Origin: a virus | IMG/VR virus record: IMGVR_UViG_3300042475_002790 | Coordinates: 1 to 30,577 of that record | Direction: 5' to 3' (one strand) | Length of the DNA stretch: 30,577 nucleotides | Shown here: positions 19,208-26,924 of the stretch, one piece after another | Layout of the letters: the number at the start of each line of letters is the position of its first letter | Numbering within the stretch: the stretch's first letter is position 1 | Translations under genes and position numbers: made by a program | The notes under the pieces: generated by a model | What the model saw: the letters and a program-made list of their open reading frames with translations, nothing else | Databases searched by the model: none | Told to the model about the DNA's origin: nothing

Positions 19208-20712
19208 TCTCCGAGGACCGACAGAAGATCGCCGAGACGATCGTCGCGCTCGACAGAGAGCAGTCGCGGCGCGCCTTCTCCGCGTTCGCGCGCCTCGCCT
19301 GGCCTTACGTCGAGCCGTCTCCGTGTCGATGGTCGTGGCATATGGGCGCGATCTGTGAACACCTCGAGGCGGTCTCTCGAGGCCAGATCCGCGATCTCGT
19401 GATCGCCGTTCCCCCCGGACACTCCAAGTCGCTTCTCGTGACCCTGTGGAACGCGTGGGATTGGCTGGCGGTCGATCCGACGCGCCGCACGATCTCCGCG
19501 ACCTACGCGCAGGATCTCTCCGAGAAGTCTGCGCGGATCCTCCGCGGGCTTCTCGAGACCGAATGGTGGCGCGCGCGCTGGCCCGCGCTGGCGCTTGATT
19601 CCGACGTTGAGGATCGGATCCGCATGTTTCGCGTCCGGTCGAAGGGCTGGCGCTTCTCGACGTCCGTGGGCGGGACCGTCACGGGCTATCACGCCGACAT
19701 TCTCGTGGGGGACGATCTCGCGAAAGCGCAGGACGCGGACGGACGCGCGGCGCTCGATCCGATCGCGCTCGAGCGCGCCAATCGGTTTTGGTTCAGCACG
19801 CTACACACCCGCCGCGCGGACGCGCGCACCACGCGGCGCGTTCTCATCGGCCAGCGCTTGCACCACGACGACACCCCCGGGCGCGCGATCGAGGCGGGGT
19901 ATACGGCCTTGATCCTTCCGGCGGAATTCTCGAGCCGCTCCGCGTGCGTCGTTCGCGAAACCGGATTCCGTGATCCGCGCACCGTTGACGGCGAGCTTTT
20001 GTGTCCGGACCGCTTCCCGGCGGAAGTGATCGAAGCCGATCGCGTCGCGCTCGGGCCCCAAGGGCACGCCGCGCAAAACAATCAGGATCCGACCCCGCCC
20101 GACGGGATGCTATTCAAGCGCGTCTTGGATCATCGATGGAAGCCCGATCCGTTGACGGGTGAACCTCCCGTCGGCGGGCGCACGATCATCACGTGCGACG
20201 CTACGTTCAAAGATACGAAGTCGAGCGACCTAGTCGCGATCCAGGCGTGGCGCGGGCCCGTCGCCGGCGCGTTCCTGCTCCTCGCTCGAGACACCCGCCG
20301 CATGTCTGCGAGCGAGACCGTCCGCGCCCTTTTCGCCATGGCGGCACGCTTCCCCGGCGCGGCGATCTATATCGAGGACAAGGCGAATGGCACGGCGATC
20401 GTCGACTTTTTCAAGGCGGAGCTTGTGGGCTTGACTCCGTGGGATCCGGGTCAAGCGTCAAAGTATTCGCGCGCCGAAGCGAAGGCGTACCTATTCGAAA
20501 CCGGGCGCGCGCTCGTTCCGCCCGATTCCGTGGCGCCTTGGGTGGCAGACTACGCCGCGACGTTGCAGCGCTTTCCTCTGGCGAAACACGATGACGACGT
20601 CGACGCAACGACCATGGCCCTTCTGATCCTCGACTCGCGCTCCGCCCGATCCTACGCGGAGGCCGTCGCGAAAATGGCAGAGGACGCGCGCGGCGGAGCC
20701 TCGCGGGAGTAG
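19204..20712 (+). CDS. terL: Large terminase subunit
   Basis: 502 aa from a GTG that overlaps the previous stop. The ATPase part has Walker A PPGHSKS (70-76) and Walker B DILVGDD (165-171). The RNase H-like nuclease part has D332 (TCDATFKDTKSSD), E391-D392 (YIEDKANG) and D463, D464 and D467 (KHDDDVDAT). This fits the T4 gp17-type family. It powers DNA packaging into the prohead and cuts the concatemer. Translation is coupled to the metallophosphoesterase, suggesting related roles in packaging or end processing. Confidence 0.95.
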   Translation: MISEDRQKIAETIVALDREQSRRAFSAFARLAWPYVEPSPCRWSWHMGAICEHLEAVSRGQIRDLVIAVPPGHSKSLLVTLWNAWDWLAVDPTRRTISATYAQDLSEKSARILRGLLETEWWRARWPALALDSDVEDRIRMFRVRSKGWRFSTSVGGTVTGYHADILVGDDLAKAQDADGRAALDPIALERANRFWFSTLHTRRADARTTRRVLIGQRLHHDDTPGRAIEAGYTALILPAEFSSRSACVVRETGFRDPRTVDGELLCPDRFPAEVIEADRVALGPQGHAAQNNQDPTPPDGMLFKRVLDHRWKPDPLTGEPPVGGRTIITCDATFKDTKSSDLVAIQAWRGPVAGAFLLLARDTRRMSASETVRALFAMAARFPGAAIYIEDKANGTAIVDFFKAELVGLTPWDPGQASKYSRAEAKAYLFETGRALVPPDSVAPWVADYAATLQRFPLAKHDDDVDATTMALLILDSRSARSYAEAVAKMAEDARGGASRE

Positions 20713-20720
20713 GCTACACT
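20713..20720 (+). promoter_or_regulatory. Leaderless-type promoter of portal gene
   Basis: GGC-TACACT (hexamer 20715-20720) is 7 bases before the ATG at 20728, starting right after the terminase stop. Confidence 0.45.
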
Positions 20721-20727
20721 TCCGCGC

Positions 20728-22212
20728 ATGGCGCTCCGAGATCTGACCGCTTGGTTCAAGGATCAACTTCGCGAGGACGGGTGGTTTTCCCTCGTGACGG
20801 GTCTCGGAGGCGCGCGCGATCGATCGACGTCGGTCCGCCCGATCTTCTCGGCGATCGACGATCACACGATCGAGGCGCTGTATCTCGGAAACGGGCTCGC
20901 CGGCACCATCGTCGACGCGGTCCCGGACGACGCGATCGGAACCGGGATCAGCACCGGCTCCGAGGCGCTCGATCAAGCGCTCCGACGCACCGGCGCGATC
21001 GACCGCGCGGGCGAGGCTTGGCGCTGGGGTCGCGCGTACGGGCGCGGAGCCGTCTACCTTGGGATCTCGGACCGGCTCGGACCGCAGTCCGCCCCGGTCG
21101 CCCTCGAGGCGATCCAGCCCGGCGATCTCACGTTCCTCGAGGCCGTCGACGGGATCGATCTCACTCCCTCGCGTTTCGAGGACTCGCGCGCGAGCGCCAA
21201 CTACGGACGCCCCTCGCACTACTGGATCTCCGGCGCGCGCGTAGGCCAGGAGATCCATGCGTCGCGGTTCGTTTTCTTCGGCGGGGCCTTGACCCCGTCA
21301 CGCATGAAGATCAACCGCTCCGGAAAGGATCTCTCGGTCCTGCAACGGCCGTATGACGCGCTCCGAGACGAAGGCTCGAGCAACGCGGCCGTGATCGCGG
21401 CGTTCCAGGATCTCTCGCAGGCCGTTTTCAAGATCAAGGATCTCGTGACGATGATCGCGAACGGGCAAGCCTCGATCATGCGCGATCGCATGGAGATCGT
21501 GGATCTCGCGCGGAGCGTCTCGCGAGCGGTCGTGCTCGACGCGGACGGCGAGTCATTCGAGCACGTCGGAGCGGCCAACTTGACGGGCGTCGACGCGCTA
21601 CAGGGCCGGATCCTTCAACGCGTGGCGTCGTGGGCCGGAATGCCGGCGACGCGCCTTCTCGGGGTCTCGCCGGTCGGAATGAACGCCACGGGCGAGAGCG
21701 ATCTCCGGATCTGGTACAAGCGGATCGAGGTCGAGCGCCAGCGCCACGAAGCGCAGATCGCGACCCTGATCCGGACCGTCGCGCGCGCGAACGCGATCGA
21801 ATGGTCGGGGGAGATTAGGTGGCCTGCATTGTGGACCCCGACGCCGGCGGAGAAGGCCGCGCAGGAGTCGATCGAGGCGACGACGGACGCGGCTCGGATC
21901 GCGTCCGGAGTCATCGACGCGGCGGAGGCGCGCGAGATCCGGCTCGGGGGCGCGAGCTACCATGAGATCCTCGAGGCGGCGAAGATCGGCGGGCTCGACG
22001 GCGACGACGGAGCCGATCCGGAGATCCTCCGCCCCGCTTCGGGCGAGACCTGGATCGACACCGGCGATCAACACCGGCTACAGGTAACCGCCGTCGCGAA
22101 CGGGCGGATCTTCTTTCTCGATCTCGACTCCGCGGATCCTGCCCGTCAGTACGCTTGGGCGGAGCCCTACTTCGTCGAGCGCGCGCGGCGCGTCGAGGTC
22201 CAGGCCCCGTGA
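20728..22212 (+). CDS. Portal protein (DUF1073 type)
   Basis: 494 aa. Matches the DUF1073 portal family: the N-terminal region has YLGNGLAGTIVDAVPDDAI, and the core has the signature ATRLLGVSPVGMNATGESD followed by LRIWYKRIEVERQRHE. The C-terminal 90 residues form an extra beta-rich domain (DTGDQHRLQVTAV, NGRIFFLDLD). The portal forms the dodecameric ring at the packaging vertex and docks the terminase. The last bases overlap the GTG of the MuF-like gene. No break or unusual truncation is seen. Confidence 0.92.
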   Translation: MALRDLTAWFKDQLREDGWFSLVTGLGGARDRSTSVRPIFSAIDDHTIEALYLGNGLAGTIVDAVPDDAIGTGISTGSEALDQALRRTGAIDRAGEAWRWGRAYGRGAVYLGISDRLGPQSAPVALEAIQPGDLTFLEAVDGIDLTPSRFEDSRASANYGRPSHYWISGARVGQEIHASRFVFFGGALTPSRMKINRSGKDLSVLQRPYDALRDEGSSNAAVIAAFQDLSQAVFKIKDLVTMIANGQASIMRDRMEIVDLARSVSRAVVLDADGESFEHVGAANLTGVDALQGRILQRVASWAGMPATRLLGVSPVGMNATGESDLRIWYKRIEVERQRHEAQIATLIRTVARANAIEWSGEIRWPALWTPTPAEKAAQESIEATTDAARIASGVIDAAEAREIRLGGASYHEILEAAKIGGLDGDDGADPEILRPASGETWIDTGDQHRLQVTAVANGRIFFLDLDSADPARQYAWAEPYFVERARRVEVQAP

Positions 22213-23054
22213 CGGCGAAGCCCTCGAGGCGCGCGGCCCTCGCGGCGCGCCGTGCCGCCCTCGCAAAGCGCGAGCGCGTCGCGAAGCGGCCCGCGGTACC
22301 TCTCGACGTCGCGGAGGCGTACGCGGGCGCCCTGCGAAGCTTGAACCGCGATCTAGCGGCGGAGGTCCGCGCCTTCGTCCGGCCCTGGCTCGACGCGCGG
22401 CGCGAGGAGCAACGCGCGGAGGCGCGCGAGGACGCGGCGGGGGATCTGGACTTCGGACTCCTTCGCGTGCGACTCGAGAAGATCGCGAAAGATCGAGCGC
22501 TCGATCTCGTCGACCGCTTCGGGCGCCGGATCAACCGTTGGAACGTCGAGGATCTCGCCGCGGTTCTCCGGATCGATATCGACGCGGAGCCTCCCGCGAT
22601 CCTCCGGCTCCTCGAGGCCTGGCGCCGCGAAAACGTCGGACTGATCACGTCGATCGCGAAGCGCCTACACGGGGACGTGCGCGACGTCGTCCGCGCCGGA
22701 GCGCGCGAGGGGACGCGCGTCGAGACGATCGCGGATCAGATCCGGGAGCGGTTCGACGTTTCGCAATCGCGCGCGAATCTGATCGCGCGAGATCAGATCT
22801 TGAAAGGGAACGGGGATCTTACGGTCGCGCGCTGCTCCGAGGTCGGGATCACGCACTATCGGTGGAGCACGTCGCGAGACGAGCGCGTCCGCGGGAACCC
22901 TTCGGGGAAATGGCCGAAGGGTCTACACTACGCGCTCGACGGAAAGATCTTCGCGTTCGCGGATCCGCCGATCGTGAACCTCGAGGGCGACCGCGCGAAT
23001 CCCGGCACCGACTATCAATGTCGGTGCGTCGCGATCCCGATCCTCGGAGACTAG
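22209..23054 (+). CDS. MuF-like head morphogenesis protein
   Basis: 281 aa from a GTG overlapping the portal stop. The C-terminal MuF domain is clear: FDVSQSRANLIARDQ, then YRWSTSRDERVR, and the terminal NPGTDYQCRCVAIPI. The N-terminal half is a basic helical region. MuF-type proteins sit near the portal and help form or fill the capsid; some carry a toxin C-terminal domain, but this one ends right after the CRC motif with no extension. Confidence 0.9.
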   Translation: MTAKPSRRAALAARRAALAKRERVAKRPAVPLDVAEAYAGALRSLNRDLAAEVRAFVRPWLDARREEQRAEAREDAAGDLDFGLLRVRLEKIAKDRALDLVDRFGRRINRWNVEDLAAVLRIDIDAEPPAILRLLEAWRRENVGLITSIAKRLHGDVRDVVRAGAREGTRVETIADQIRERFDVSQSRANLIARDQILKGNGDLTVARCSEVGITHYRWSTSRDERVRGNPSGKWPKGLHYALDGKIFAFADPPIVNLEGDRANPGTDYQCRCVAIPILGD

Positions 23055-23065
23055 CCCGGCCCCGT

Positions 23066-23073
23066 GCTACAGT
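23066..23073 (+). promoter_or_regulatory. Leaderless-type promoter of protease/scaffold gene
   Basis: TGC-TACAGT (hexamer 23068-23073), 8 bases before the ATG at 23082. A GTG at 23064 in the same frame overlaps this motif and is a less likely start. Confidence 0.5.
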
Positions 23074-23081
23074 CAAGCGGA

Positions 23082-24170
23082 ATGGTCCTCCGGCTCGACC
23101 GATCTCCCCTCTCGAAAGCGACGCGCCTTGACTCCGGCGCGATCCGCGTTCCGGCGCGCTTGACGCGGACGGGCGTGTTCGCGTATCGACAGGCGGACGG
23201 ATCGACGCGGCGCGAGTACCGGCCGGCGGACGAGGTATTCGCTCCGAGCGCCCTCGAGGCGCTCCGCGCCGCTCCCGTCACCGCGGAGCACCCTACCTCC
23301 GGCGCGCGGCGTGTGACGGCGGAAACGTGGTCCGGGGTCGCGATCGGGCATGTCGGCGACGACGTCCGCGCGAGCGAGGATCGGCGCTTCGTAGAAGCGA
23401 GCGTTGTGATCTCCGACGCCGGCGCGATCTCTCGCGTCGACTCCGGCGCGCTTCGTGAAGTCTCCGTTGGATACGACGTCGATCTGGAGATGACCTCGGG
23501 CGTTTCGCCCGAAGGCGAGCCGTACGACGCGATCCAGCGCCGGATCCGGCCGAACCACGTTGCGCTCGTCCCCCGCGGCCGAGCCGGCTCCGAAGTCTCG
23601 CTCCGCCTCGATTCGGCGGGCGACGAAATCAACGACCCCACCCACAAGGATCCCGCACCCATGAAGATCAAGATCGCCGGCCGAGAGTACGACGCCGGAT
23701 CCCCCGAGGCCGAGGCCGCGATCGCGGCCCTCTCCGCTCGCGCCGACGCGGCCGAGGCATCGGCGAAGGCCGCGCGCTCCGTCCTGATCCGCGATCGCGT
23801 TCGCTCCGCCCGCATCGAGGCGCGCGCCGACGCGGACGACAACGCGGTCATGATCGACGTCGTCAAGCGGATCGCGCCGGACGTCGATCTCTCGAGCGCA
23901 AGCCCGGACTTCGTCGCCGGCGCGTTCGCCGTCGCGATCGCGATCGCCCTCGCGAAGATGGGCGCCGACGAGAAGCCGAAGGCGCCGGCGCAGCCCGGAT
24001 CCCCCGACGCTCCGGCGGCGGGCGCCGCGGGCGCTCGAGCCGACGCGATCGACGCGGCTTACGCGAAGCTCCGCGCCGACCGCGCGGAGGATCCGAAGGC
24101 GGAGACCGCCGAGGACATCCGCGCGCGCGTTCTCGCCGCGCAGCGAAAGGCCGTTTTCGCGGGTCTTTGA
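23082..24170 (+). CDS. DUF2213-type prohead protease with scaffold-like C-terminus
   Basis: 362 aa. Residues 1-185 match DUF2213: TGVFAYRQADGSTRREYRPADEVF, APVTAEHP, VGHVGDDVR-like strand, then ALREVSVGYDVDLEM, and RPNHVALVPRGRAG. The candidate His and Ser fit a phage prohead protease fold. Residues 194-362 are Ala/Asp-rich helix typical of scaffold (DAAEASAKAARSVLIRDRVR) ending with an Arg-rich helix (RARVLAAQRKAVFAGL). An internal ATG at 23661 could give the scaffold alone. It lies in standard order between the MuF and capsid genes. Confidence 0.85.
   Translation: MVLRLDRSPLSKATRLDSGAIRVPARLTRTGVFAYRQADGSTRREYRPADEVFAPSALEALRAAPVTAEHPTSGARRVTAETWSGVAIGHVGDDVRASEDRRFVEASVVISDAGAISRVDSGALREVSVGYDVDLEMTSGVSPEGEPYDAIQRRIRPNHVALVPRGRAGSEVSLRLDSAGDEINDPTHKDPAPMKIKIAGREYDAGSPEAEAAIAALSARADAAEASAKAARSVLIRDRVRSARIEARADADDNAVMIDVVKRIAPDVDLSSASPDFVAGAFAVAIAIALAKMGADEKPKAPAQPGSPDAPAAGAAGARADAIDAAYAKLRADRAEDPKAETAEDIRARVLAAQRKAVFAGL
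23661..24170 (+). CDS. Possible nested scaffold protein (internal start)
   Basis: In-frame ATG beginning MKIKIAGREYDAGSPEAEAAI, preceded by CACAAGGATC and 10 bases. The same CACAAGGATC lies 8 bases before the major capsid ATG at 24782, so the element looks like a real ribosome site. It would give a 169-aa scaffold in the manner of lambda C/Nu3. Free production is inferred, not proven. Confidence 0.5.
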   Translation: MKIKIAGREYDAGSPEAEAAIAALSARADAAEASAKAARSVLIRDRVRSARIEARADADDNAVMIDVVKRIAPDVDLSSASPDFVAGAFAVAIAIALAKMGADEKPKAPAQPGSPDAPAAGAAGARADAIDAAYAKLRADRAEDPKAETAEDIRARVLAAQRKAVFAGL

Positions 24171-24213
24171 TCCGCTCGGACCCGCAACCCTCATCCCTCT
24201 CGGAGCCTAGACA

Positions 24214-24744
24214 ATGCCTTTCAATTCGGTCGTTTCCGATCTCGCGCACGCCTACCCCGGACAACTTGCGGAGCCCCTGGCGCCGAAATTTGCCCGATCC
24301 TTCACCGTGCAGACGGCTATCAGCGCGGGGCGCCTCGCGAAGCGCGGCACGGACGCGGACGATCAGATTTCGCCCGTCACGACTGGGGACACGGTCACTG
24401 TCGCGATGCTTGCCGGTGTGGTGCTGCTGGATACCTCGAGGCCTGTGGAGGATATCGGCGGCTCCGGAATCGTGGCGGGCAAGTCTGCGTCCGTGCTCCG
24501 GCTCGGATCGGTGTATATGGAATTCGTCGAGGCCGTGACGGCGGGGGAGTGTGTTGGGATTGTCCTCTCTACCGGGGCCTTGAAGGGCTATGCGCAAGGC
24601 ACCGCGGCGGGTTCGATCCCGACAGGGGAGGTTCTCGTTCCGGGCCTCCGGATCGCGCAGACGACAGGCGCGGCCGGATGCGCGATCGTCGAAGTCAATC
24701 TCTTCGGCAACCAGGACGCGGCGACCGTCGGCAGCGGCGCCTGA
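24214..24744 (+). CDS. Capsid cement/decoration-like protein
   Basis: 176 aa located just before the capsid gene, as is usual for decoration (DUF2190-like or cement) proteins in this head-gene order. Beta-rich: FTVQTAISAGRLAKRGTD, DTVTVAMLAGVVLLDTSR, YMEFVEAVTAGECVGIVLS, VPGLRIAQTTGAAGCAIVEVNLFG, the last resembling cement proteins. A weak Shine-Dalgarno (CGGAG) precedes the ATG. It probably stabilises the expanded capsid. Confidence 0.75.
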   Translation: MPFNSVVSDLAHAYPGQLAEPLAPKFARSFTVQTAISAGRLAKRGTDADDQISPVTTGDTVTVAMLAGVVLLDTSRPVEDIGGSGIVAGKSASVLRLGSVYMEFVEAVTAGECVGIVLSTGALKGYAQGTAAGSIPTGEVLVPGLRIAQTTGAAGCAIVEVNLFGNQDAATVGSGA

Positions 24745-24781
24745 AAACCCCCACTTCCCGCCTCACAAGGATCAACGACTC

Positions 24782-25828
24782 ATGAACATCAAGCCCTCCG
24801 ACGAGAGTCTCCGCGCCGCGCGACGACTCTCCGAGATCGCAAACCGCACCGCCGAGGACGAGGAGATCGATCGCGACTACCGCAATCGACGCCTCGACGC
24901 GGACGAGACCGCCATGCTCGCGCTCCAGCTCGAGCAGCTCCGCGCGCGGGTCTATGAGGCCCCATACTCGAATCTTCAAACCGTCGCCGCCGTGCCGATG
25001 TCCTCGGATGTCGACGCGGACGCGGAGTCTTTCGCGTGGGAAGAGATCGACAGAGTCGGCGAAGCCGCCTTCATCTCCGACGACTCCCTCGGTGATGACC
25101 TGCGATCGGTAGAGATCAAGGGAGTCAAGCAGACTCGAGCGATCTTCACGGCGGGCGTCGCCGTGAATTACTCCATGGCCGAGATGCGGCGCGCGGCGCG
25201 CGCAGGAAAGCCGCTCCAGGCCCGCAAGCTCGCGGCGGCACGCGAGGCCTTCGATCGTCTCGTGGACCGCGTCGCGGCGCGCGGCGATACGGTCCACGGC
25301 ATCGCTTCGGGCGTCTGTAATCATCCCGTCGGCACGGGCTCGACGCAGGTCAGATCTACGGCCCTTACCTCCGCGGCGTGGGCCACGGGCGGCCTTGTCG
25401 CGCAGACGATGCTGGACAATCTGCTGACCGCGGTCGCCGCGCAGGTGTCCGACTCGGACGGCACCTTCGCTCCGGATACGCTCGCGCTTCCGATGTATGC
25501 ACGGCTCCGTCTCGCACATACGATGTTCACCGACGGACGGCCGGAGTCAGTGCTTGAGCGCTTCCTCAAGATCAACGGCTCCGTGAGGCGCGTGATCGAT
25601 CTCAATCGCTTGAAGGAGGCGGACGGCACCGCCGCGAATCAGTCGCGCGGCCTTCTCATGGCGACGAGCAATCAGAACTTCGAGATCGTCGTCCCCCAGC
25701 CCTTCACGCTCCGCCCGCCGCAGGAGATCGGTCTGGGCGTCAGGATCATGGCGATCGGCAGGATCGCGGGCTTCGTGATCTACCAGCCCCTCTCGATGCG
25801 CTACCTCACGGGCCTCCCGAACGCCTGA
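24782..25828 (+). CDS. Major capsid protein (DUF2184 type)
   Basis: 348 aa from the ATG at 24782, preceded by CACAAGGATC. An acidic N-terminal helix (EDEEIDRDYRNRRLDADETAML) comes first. The body has features of DUF2184 capsid proteins: IKGVKQTRAIFTAGVAVNYSM, DTLALPMYARLRLAHTMF, and the C-terminal FTLRPPQEIGLGVRIMAIGRIAGFVIYQP then MRYLTGL. It follows portal, MuF, protease/scaffold and cement genes in canonical order. A strong terminator lies directly after it, which could raise its transcript level over the tail genes. Confidence 0.9.
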   Translation: MNIKPSDESLRAARRLSEIANRTAEDEEIDRDYRNRRLDADETAMLALQLEQLRARVYEAPYSNLQTVAAVPMSSDVDADAESFAWEEIDRVGEAAFISDDSLGDDLRSVEIKGVKQTRAIFTAGVAVNYSMAEMRRAARAGKPLQARKLAAAREAFDRLVDRVAARGDTVHGIASGVCNHPVGTGSTQVRSTALTSAAWATGGLVAQTMLDNLLTAVAAQVSDSDGTFAPDTLALPMYARLRLAHTMFTDGRPESVLERFLKINGSVRRVIDLNRLKEADGTAANQSRGLLMATSNQNFEIVVPQPFTLRPPQEIGLGVRIMAIGRIAGFVIYQPLSMRYLTGLPNA

Positions 25829-25848
25829 TCGGATCCCGCGTCGACACC

Positions 25849-25888
25849 GAAGCCCGCGCGATCGCTCGCGCGGGCTTCGCCTTTTCGT
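25849..25888 (+). terminator. Intrinsic terminator after major capsid gene
   Basis: GAAGCCCGCGCGA (25849-25861) pairs perfectly with TCGCGCGGGCTTC (25866-25878), 4-base loop, followed by GCCTTTTCGTC. A 13-base GC-rich stem with a short U-tract. Confidence 0.88.
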
Positions 25889-25890
25889 CT

Positions 25891-25898
25891 GCTATCTT
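25891..25898 (+). promoter_or_regulatory. Leaderless-type promoter of connector/tail operon
   Basis: TGC-TATCTT (hexamer 25893-25898), 8 bases before the ATG at 25907 and only 12 bases after the terminator stem. It restarts transcription for the connector and tail genes. Confidence 0.55.
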
Positions 25899-25906
25899 GA
25901 TCGGGT

Positions 25907-26251
25907 ATGACGATCACGGCCTCCGCGTTCCGCTCGTTCTTCGGAGAAACGTTCGCGCGAACCCCGGAATCGATGATCGCGGCGCGTCTAGCGATCGCGG
26001 AGGCGCGGACGCCGGCGGAGGTGTGGACGGTCGAGACGATACGTGACGCGGGCGTCTACTACCTCGCCGCGCACATGCTCGCGCTCGAGAGCCCCGCGCG
26101 CGCTATGCGAAAGGGAGAGCCTCCGGGGGAGTCGCCCTACTCGCGCGAGCGGAAGATCCTCGAGGCGATCGTCTCGTCCGGCTTCCGAACGGCCGGCGCG
26201 GCGCCGTACGCGGGTGATGTAGCCCTCGACGCGGAGACGGGGGGCCGATGA
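25907..26251 (+). CDS. DUF4054-type head-tail connector
   Basis: 114 aa. Pattern of the DUF4054 family: FRSFFGETFARTPESMIAARLAIAEARTP, W near residue 41, then AGVYYLAAHMLAL. This family lies after the capsid gene in many contractile and siphovirus phages and is related to adaptor proteins that bind the portal. A C-terminal part (SRERKILEAIVSSGF) is less conserved. The stop overlaps the next ATG (ATGA). Confidence 0.8.
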   Translation: MTITASAFRSFFGETFARTPESMIAARLAIAEARTPAEVWTVETIRDAGVYYLAAHMLALESPARAMRKGEPPGESPYSRERKILEAIVSSGFRTAGAAPYAGDVALDAETGGR

Positions 26252-26691
26252 CGGTCCGAACGGTCGACCGAGGCGCTACGGCGCTCCTGGCGCGACTTCG
26301 CGAGCGCGCTCGAGCCGTCGAGGTCGGGATCCTCGGCGCGGAGGCGCGGCGCGAGGAAGGCGCGGGCGTCACGGTCGCCGACGTCGCGGCGTGGGCGGAG
26401 TTCGGTCTCGGACAGCCGCGCCGATCGTGGCTGGTCGACTGGATCGAAGCGAACGGCCCCGCGCTCACGGAGCGCACGAAGATCGAGTCTCGCGCCATCA
26501 TCGCGGGCGATCGGACGAAGGCCCAAGCGCTGGGCCGGCTCGGACTCTGGATCCAGGGCCAGATCCAGCAACGGATCGCGAACGGGATCGATCCCGAAAA
26601 CGCGGAGTCAACGATCCGGAAAAAGGGATCGTCAACGCCCTTGATCGACAAGGGCCAGTTTCGATCTTCGATCGCGACGAGGGTTGTATGA
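26248..26691 (+). CDS. HK97 gp10-like neck/tail completion protein
   Basis: 147 aa starting in the ATGA overlap. Features of gp10-like proteins: VEVGILGAEARREEG, VADVAAWAEFGLGQPRRSWL, a long helix, and the C-terminal STIRKKGSSTPLIDKGQFRSSI, which matches the phage 'pLiDtG.l..si' ending. It would help join head and tail. The stop overlaps the start of the lipoprotein gene, linking that odd gene to morphogenesis genes. Confidence 0.82.
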   Translation: MTVRTVDRGATALLARLRERARAVEVGILGAEARREEGAGVTVADVAAWAEFGLGQPRRSWLVDWIEANGPALTERTKIESRAIIAGDRTKAQALGRLGLWIQGQIQQRIANGIDPENAESTIRKKGSSTPLIDKGQFRSSIATRVV

Positions 26692-26924
26692 CGCGGATCT
26701 TTCTTCTCGCGTTCGCGCTCGCCGGGTGTCCCGCGCCGGTTTGTCCGACGACGGCGACGCGCTGCACCTCGGAGCGCGTCGAGGTGTGCGACGCGCGCGG
26801 ACAGTGGCGCCCGGTCTCCGACTGCGCGGAGGTCGCGCGCTCGAGCGGCGGCGAGTGGACGTGTGGAACGACGCGCGAGGACGGGCGCGAGATCAACGCG
26901 TGTCTTCGGGTGGAGGGGCGATGA
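26688..26924 (+). CDS. Small Cys-rich lipoprotein
   Basis: 78 aa. Signal sequence MTRIFLLAFALAGC with lipobox ALAGC (Cys14) predicts lipidation and export. The mature part is Cys-rich: TATRCTSERVEVCDARGQWRP, SDCAEV, and EWTCG, a CxxG-W-C pattern I associate with secreted proteins of Myxococcota and related bacteria. It overlaps both neighbours by 4 bases, so it is truly part of the connector operon. It may be a moron gene for superinfection exclusion or an outer spanin; the role is unknown. Confidence 0.8.
   Translation: MTRIFLLAFALAGCPAPVCPTTATRCTSERVEVCDARGQWRPVSDCAEVARSSGGEWTCGTTREDGREINACLRVEGR

Noticed and set aside
22155-22208. Earlier ATG for the MuF-like gene
   Set aside because: It lies within the portal gene, and the 18 extra residues are Arg-rich. 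The GTG at 22209 overlaps the portal stop as elsewhere in the genome.
25849-25888. Site-specific attachment or cos site at the capsid-tail junction
   Set aside because: The palindrome is fully explained as an intrinsic terminator with a U-tract, and no integrase or terminase site evidence is nearby.
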